Made by a program: the position numbers and the translations under genes. Under the pieces are notes generated by a model that was not told the origin of the DNA, did not search any database, and worked only from the letters and a program-made list of their open reading frames with translations. Source: CAIWKO01 sp964469155 (GTDB lineage Bacteria > Bacteroidota > Bacteroidia > Bacteroidales > CAIWKO01). From it: a stretch of DNA of 64,000 nucleotides. The stretch is taken from NCBI GenBank assembly GCA_964469155.1, contig CAYXXU010000005.1, forward strand, positions 1 through 64,000, written 5' to 3'. This document shows positions 61,636 to 64,000 of this stretch, piece by piece (position 1 is the first letter of the stretch; the number at the start of each line of letters is the position of its first letter).

Positions 61636-61643
61636 TATTTTTG
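61636..61643 (+). promoter_or_regulatory. -7 box for the DUF4139 gene
   Basis: TATTTTTG matches TAnnTTTG and overlaps a TTG at 61641 that could be read as an upstream start. A start near 61650 leaves an 18-nt leader to the ATG at 61668. No clear -33 box. Confidence 0.5.
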
Positions 61644-61667
61644 AACCTAAAACACCCCACCTCAATC

Positions 61668-63356
61668 ATGAAAAAGATCTTCATTTCTGCTGTTGTTATG
61701 CTTTCAGTAGTTTCAACACTGGTTTTCGGACAAAAAGAAAACCTGGTCAAAATGAGCCCCCCGGTAAATGATGTTATCGTTTATCTGAGCGGTGCACAAA
61801 TCCGCTACAAATTAAATGTGAACCTGACAGCCGGACGCAATATACTGGTACTCGAGAATTTCTCCCCTAAATTAAACCCGGGCAGCATAAGGATCACTTC
61901 CGACGAAGCCACCACAGTATTGTCAGTGAAACAAAAAATAACATCGACACCTGTAGAAGCCGAGATGCTGAAATATAATCAGCTGAACGATTCAATAAAA
62001 CTGATCACGAAAAAACTGAGCGCTGTAGCCGACGAAACCAATGCGCTTACTATACAAAAAGATATGCTTATGAAAAATCAATCGCTGGGCGGACAGAATA
62101 CCGGTGTAAATGTACTGGAATTGCAGAAAGCTGCCGATTTTTTTCAGTCGCGGGTGTTGGAGATCAACAAACGAATTACCGAACTGGCTTATGATTCGGA
62201 AACTTATACAACCATGCTTGGCAAACTCCAGGAAAAGCTCCTTAAGCTTTCGAATAAAAACAACGACCGTTCGGAGGTTTCGGTGCTGCTGATTGCACCC
62301 AAAACACAACAATCGACCATAGAAATATCATACGTAGTAAGAGAAGCCGGCTGGATGCCTTATTACGACCTGAAGTGCGAGGATATCAGCAAACCCATCC
62401 TGCTGAACTATCGCGCCAAGGCATACAACAATTGCGGCATCGACTGGAACGATGTGGCTATGACCCTATCGACCGCCGATCCGCTGAAAAGCATTACCGT
62501 GCCCGATCTGCCTACCTGGTATATTTCGGACTACAGCAACCTTACGAATTATGGCAAATCAGGGTACTTTCAACAATACCCATTAAATAATGCCGATGCA
62601 AACCAGGAAGTTGCAAACGGTCTTTATAGCTGGGAGGTAAATAAGCTGGAAGACAAACAAATCAGTGGAAAAGAATATGCACATAAAGGGGTTCAGATGA
62701 AACAGATCAGTGTTCCCGAACTGGCTTTCGATTTCCAGTTAAAGAATAAATATACCCTGCCTTCGGATGCCCAGCCTTATATACTGGATGTGCAGGAAAC
62801 TTCGCTGAAGGCCGATTACCGTTACATTGCGGTTCCGGTTATCGAGAAAAGCGCTTTCCTGATAGCCTGCATTAGCGACTGGGAAGAGCTGAACCTGGTG
62901 GAAGGCAATGCCAATGTGTATCTGAACGGCACCTACGTGGGACAATCGTACATCAATCCCAACGAAATTTCGGATACCCTTCAGATTTCCATGGGCCGCG
63001 ACAGCCGCATACAGGTCGACCGCAACAAGCTGAAAGACTATAGCAGCAAACAATTGATAGGCAGCAAACGCAAGGCCACTTATGTTTACGAGATCACCGT
63101 CAAGAACAACCGTTCCCTGCCCATCAGCATACAGATTCAGGATCAGTTGCCCGTGAGCAATAACCAGGAAATTGAAGTTACAGCCGACGAACTTTCGAAC
63201 GCCGTGCATAATGTTCTTTCTGGCCTGTTGGAATGGAGTTTTACCATCGATCCCGGCAAGGTGCAAACCATCAAACTGGGCTATAATGTCAAATATCCCA
63301 AAAATGTTAAGCTGCAGTTCAAACAGATGAAAGCCATGGAATGTCCCAGTTTCTAA
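61668..63356 (+). CDS. Mucoidy inhibitor MuiA-like protein (DUF4139)
   Basis: From the ATG at 61668 the product is 562 residues with a signal peptide (MKKIFISAVVMLSVVSTLVFG). It has a DUF4140-like N-terminus (VIVYLSGAQIRYKLNVNL), a coiled-coil segment (about 95-180) and a C-terminal DUF4139 domain (YVVREAGWMPYYDLKCED, YRAKAYNNCGIDWNDVAMTL, YEITVKNNRSLPISIQIQDQ). It is secreted or periplasmic; the biochemical role of the family is not settled. Confidence 0.85.
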   Translation: MKKIFISAVVMLSVVSTLVFGQKENLVKMSPPVNDVIVYLSGAQIRYKLNVNLTAGRNILVLENFSPKLNPGSIRITSDEATTVLSVKQKITSTPVEAEMLKYNQLNDSIKLITKKLSAVADETNALTIQKDMLMKNQSLGGQNTGVNVLELQKAADFFQSRVLEINKRITELAYDSETYTTMLGKLQEKLLKLSNKNNDRSEVSVLLIAPKTQQSTIEISYVVREAGWMPYYDLKCEDISKPILLNYRAKAYNNCGIDWNDVAMTLSTADPLKSITVPDLPTWYISDYSNLTNYGKSGYFQQYPLNNADANQEVANGLYSWEVNKLEDKQISGKEYAHKGVQMKQISVPELAFDFQLKNKYTLPSDAQPYILDVQETSLKADYRYIAVPVIEKSAFLIACISDWEELNLVEGNANVYLNGTYVGQSYINPNEISDTLQISMGRDSRIQVDRNKLKDYSSKQLIGSKRKATYVYEITVKNNRSLPISIQIQDQLPVSNNQEIEVTADELSNAVHNVLSGLLEWSFTIDPGKVQTIKLGYNVKYPKNVKLQFKQMKAMECPSF

Positions 63357-63368
63357 AATAACCCACTT

Positions 63369-64000
63369 ATGTTCACTATAAAAACCTTCGAATTTAACGA
63401 TTTCGGGGTAAACACTTATGTGCTTTCCTCCGACAACAAAGAATGTATTATCATCGACCCCGGTTGCTATACACAGGATGAAAAAAGGATGCTCGACAAT
63501 TATATCTCGGAAAACGACCTGAAGGTGGTTAAATTGTTGATCACCCATTGCCATATCGACCACATACTGGGAATTTCGCATATCGAAGATGTGTACCATC
63601 TGGGGGCTACCATTCATCATAAAGGGGCCGATATTTTAAGGGCATCAGTGGGTTATGGCTCAGTGTTCGGCTTCGAGGTTGACAGAGTGGTAAAGGCTGC
63701 CGATTTTATAATTGAGGGAGACAAGATTTGCCTTGGAGATAACAAGTTGAGCGTGCTGTATACACCCGGACATGCAGAAGGGAGTATTTGCCTGGTGTGC
63801 CACAAGGATAAATTTGTCATTACAGGCGATGTGCTGTTCAACGGCAGCATCGGACGCACCGATTTGCCAGGGGGCGACTATAATGTGCTGATGAACAGCA
63901 TCAAAACCAAACTTTTCACCCTGGACGATGACTATACCGTTTACCCAGGCCACGGTCCCACCACCACCATAGGTTATGAGAAGGTGAACAATCCGTTTAT
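63369..64000 (+). CDS. Metallo-beta-lactamase-fold hydrolase (glyoxalase II-like), partial
   Basis: The gene starts at the ATG at 63369 and runs off the window after about 210 codons. It has the zinc motif LITHCHIDHILG (H60, H62, D64, H65), the next His in YTPGHAEGS, the bridging Asp in VITGDVLF, and YPGHGP. This matches the YcbL/glyoxalase II-type branch of the family. There is no signal peptide. It is 12 bp after the DUF4139 gene on the same strand. The 3' end is missing. Confidence 0.88.
   Translation, partial: MFTIKTFEFNDFGVNTYVLSSDNKECIIIDPGCYTQDEKRMLDNYISENDLKVVKLLITHCHIDHILGISHIEDVYHLGATIHHKGADILRASVGYGSVFGFEVDRVVKAADFIIEGDKICLGDNKLSVLYTPGHAEGSICLVCHKDKFVITGDVLFNGSIGRTDLPGGDYNVLMNSIKTKLFTLDDDYTVYPGHGPTTTIGYEKVNNPF

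Noticed and set aside
62739..63620. Minus-strand open frame across the DUF4139 and hydrolase genes
   Set aside because: It overlaps two well-supported plus-strand genes and has no recognisable motif.

Overview
The window is chromosomal DNA from a member of the Bacteroidota, most likely class Bacteroidia. The evidence is: -7 promoter boxes of the form TAnnTTTG with a TTG/TTTG box about 19-21 bp upstream; type IX secretion (T9SS) sorting domains; a GLPGLI protein beside an outer-membrane beta-barrel protein; a short primary sigma factor; a three-subunit succinate dehydrogenase/fumarate reductase; a moxR-bat aerotolerance operon; and the order rpsU-xerC-hpf-tRNA. The species cannot be named from the sequence.

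Layout. 1-1,800: 5' end of a tRNA (probably Thr), hpf, xerC, rpsU (minus). 1,800-4,700: conserved hypothetical, acylphosphatase, mnmD, lipoprotein. 4,836-5,335: a first 21-bp-period intergenic array, next to a helical/carboxypeptidase-regulatory-like protein. 6,703-10,257: sdhCAB. 10,288-13,132: two M24 aminopeptidases. 13,193-17,047: chorismate mutase-domain protein and a surface-protein cluster (collagen-like protein, T9SS substrate). 17,117-21,365: rpe, rpoD, pnp, rpsO. 21,393-24,026: lipoprotein, panB, pseudouridine synthase. 24,376-33,670: helical protein, a pyruvate phosphate dikinase-like protein without the usual C-terminal barrel, GLPGLI/barrel pair, secreted esterase. 33,898-43,011: moxR-DUF58-batA-batE, interrupted by a GxxExxY gene and a nested palindromic element. 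43,264-49,238: AT-rich islet of small orphan, membrane and TPR genes, all minus. 49,531-50,508: second helical protein. 51,014-51,445: second 21-bp array. 51,794-58,679: Tol-like outer-membrane protein, C10 protease, M20 amidohydrolase, EamA transporter. 58,864-59,094: third 21-bp array. 59,191-61,428: threonine catabolism (tdh-kbl). 61,668-end: DUF4139 protein and a partial metallo-beta-lactamase-fold hydrolase.

Most of the window is ordinary core metabolism and envelope biology. The most unusual signal is in non-coding DNA. Three unlinked intergenic arrays have different unit sequences but the same 21-bp period, which is two B-DNA turns. The register is kept almost without indels over about 480, 420 and 230 bp even where unit sequence has drifted. 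Further items worth a look are the nested inverted-repeat element before batE, the PPDK-like protein with a replaced C-terminus, a 39-bp start cassette shared by two genes of the AT-rich islet, and a C-terminal domain shared by two otherwise different helical proteins.

Coordinates and motifs were read by eye from the sequence; family names come from recognition of motifs, not from database searches. Several starts were moved downstream of the longest open frame because a -7 promoter box overlaps or follows the longer start.
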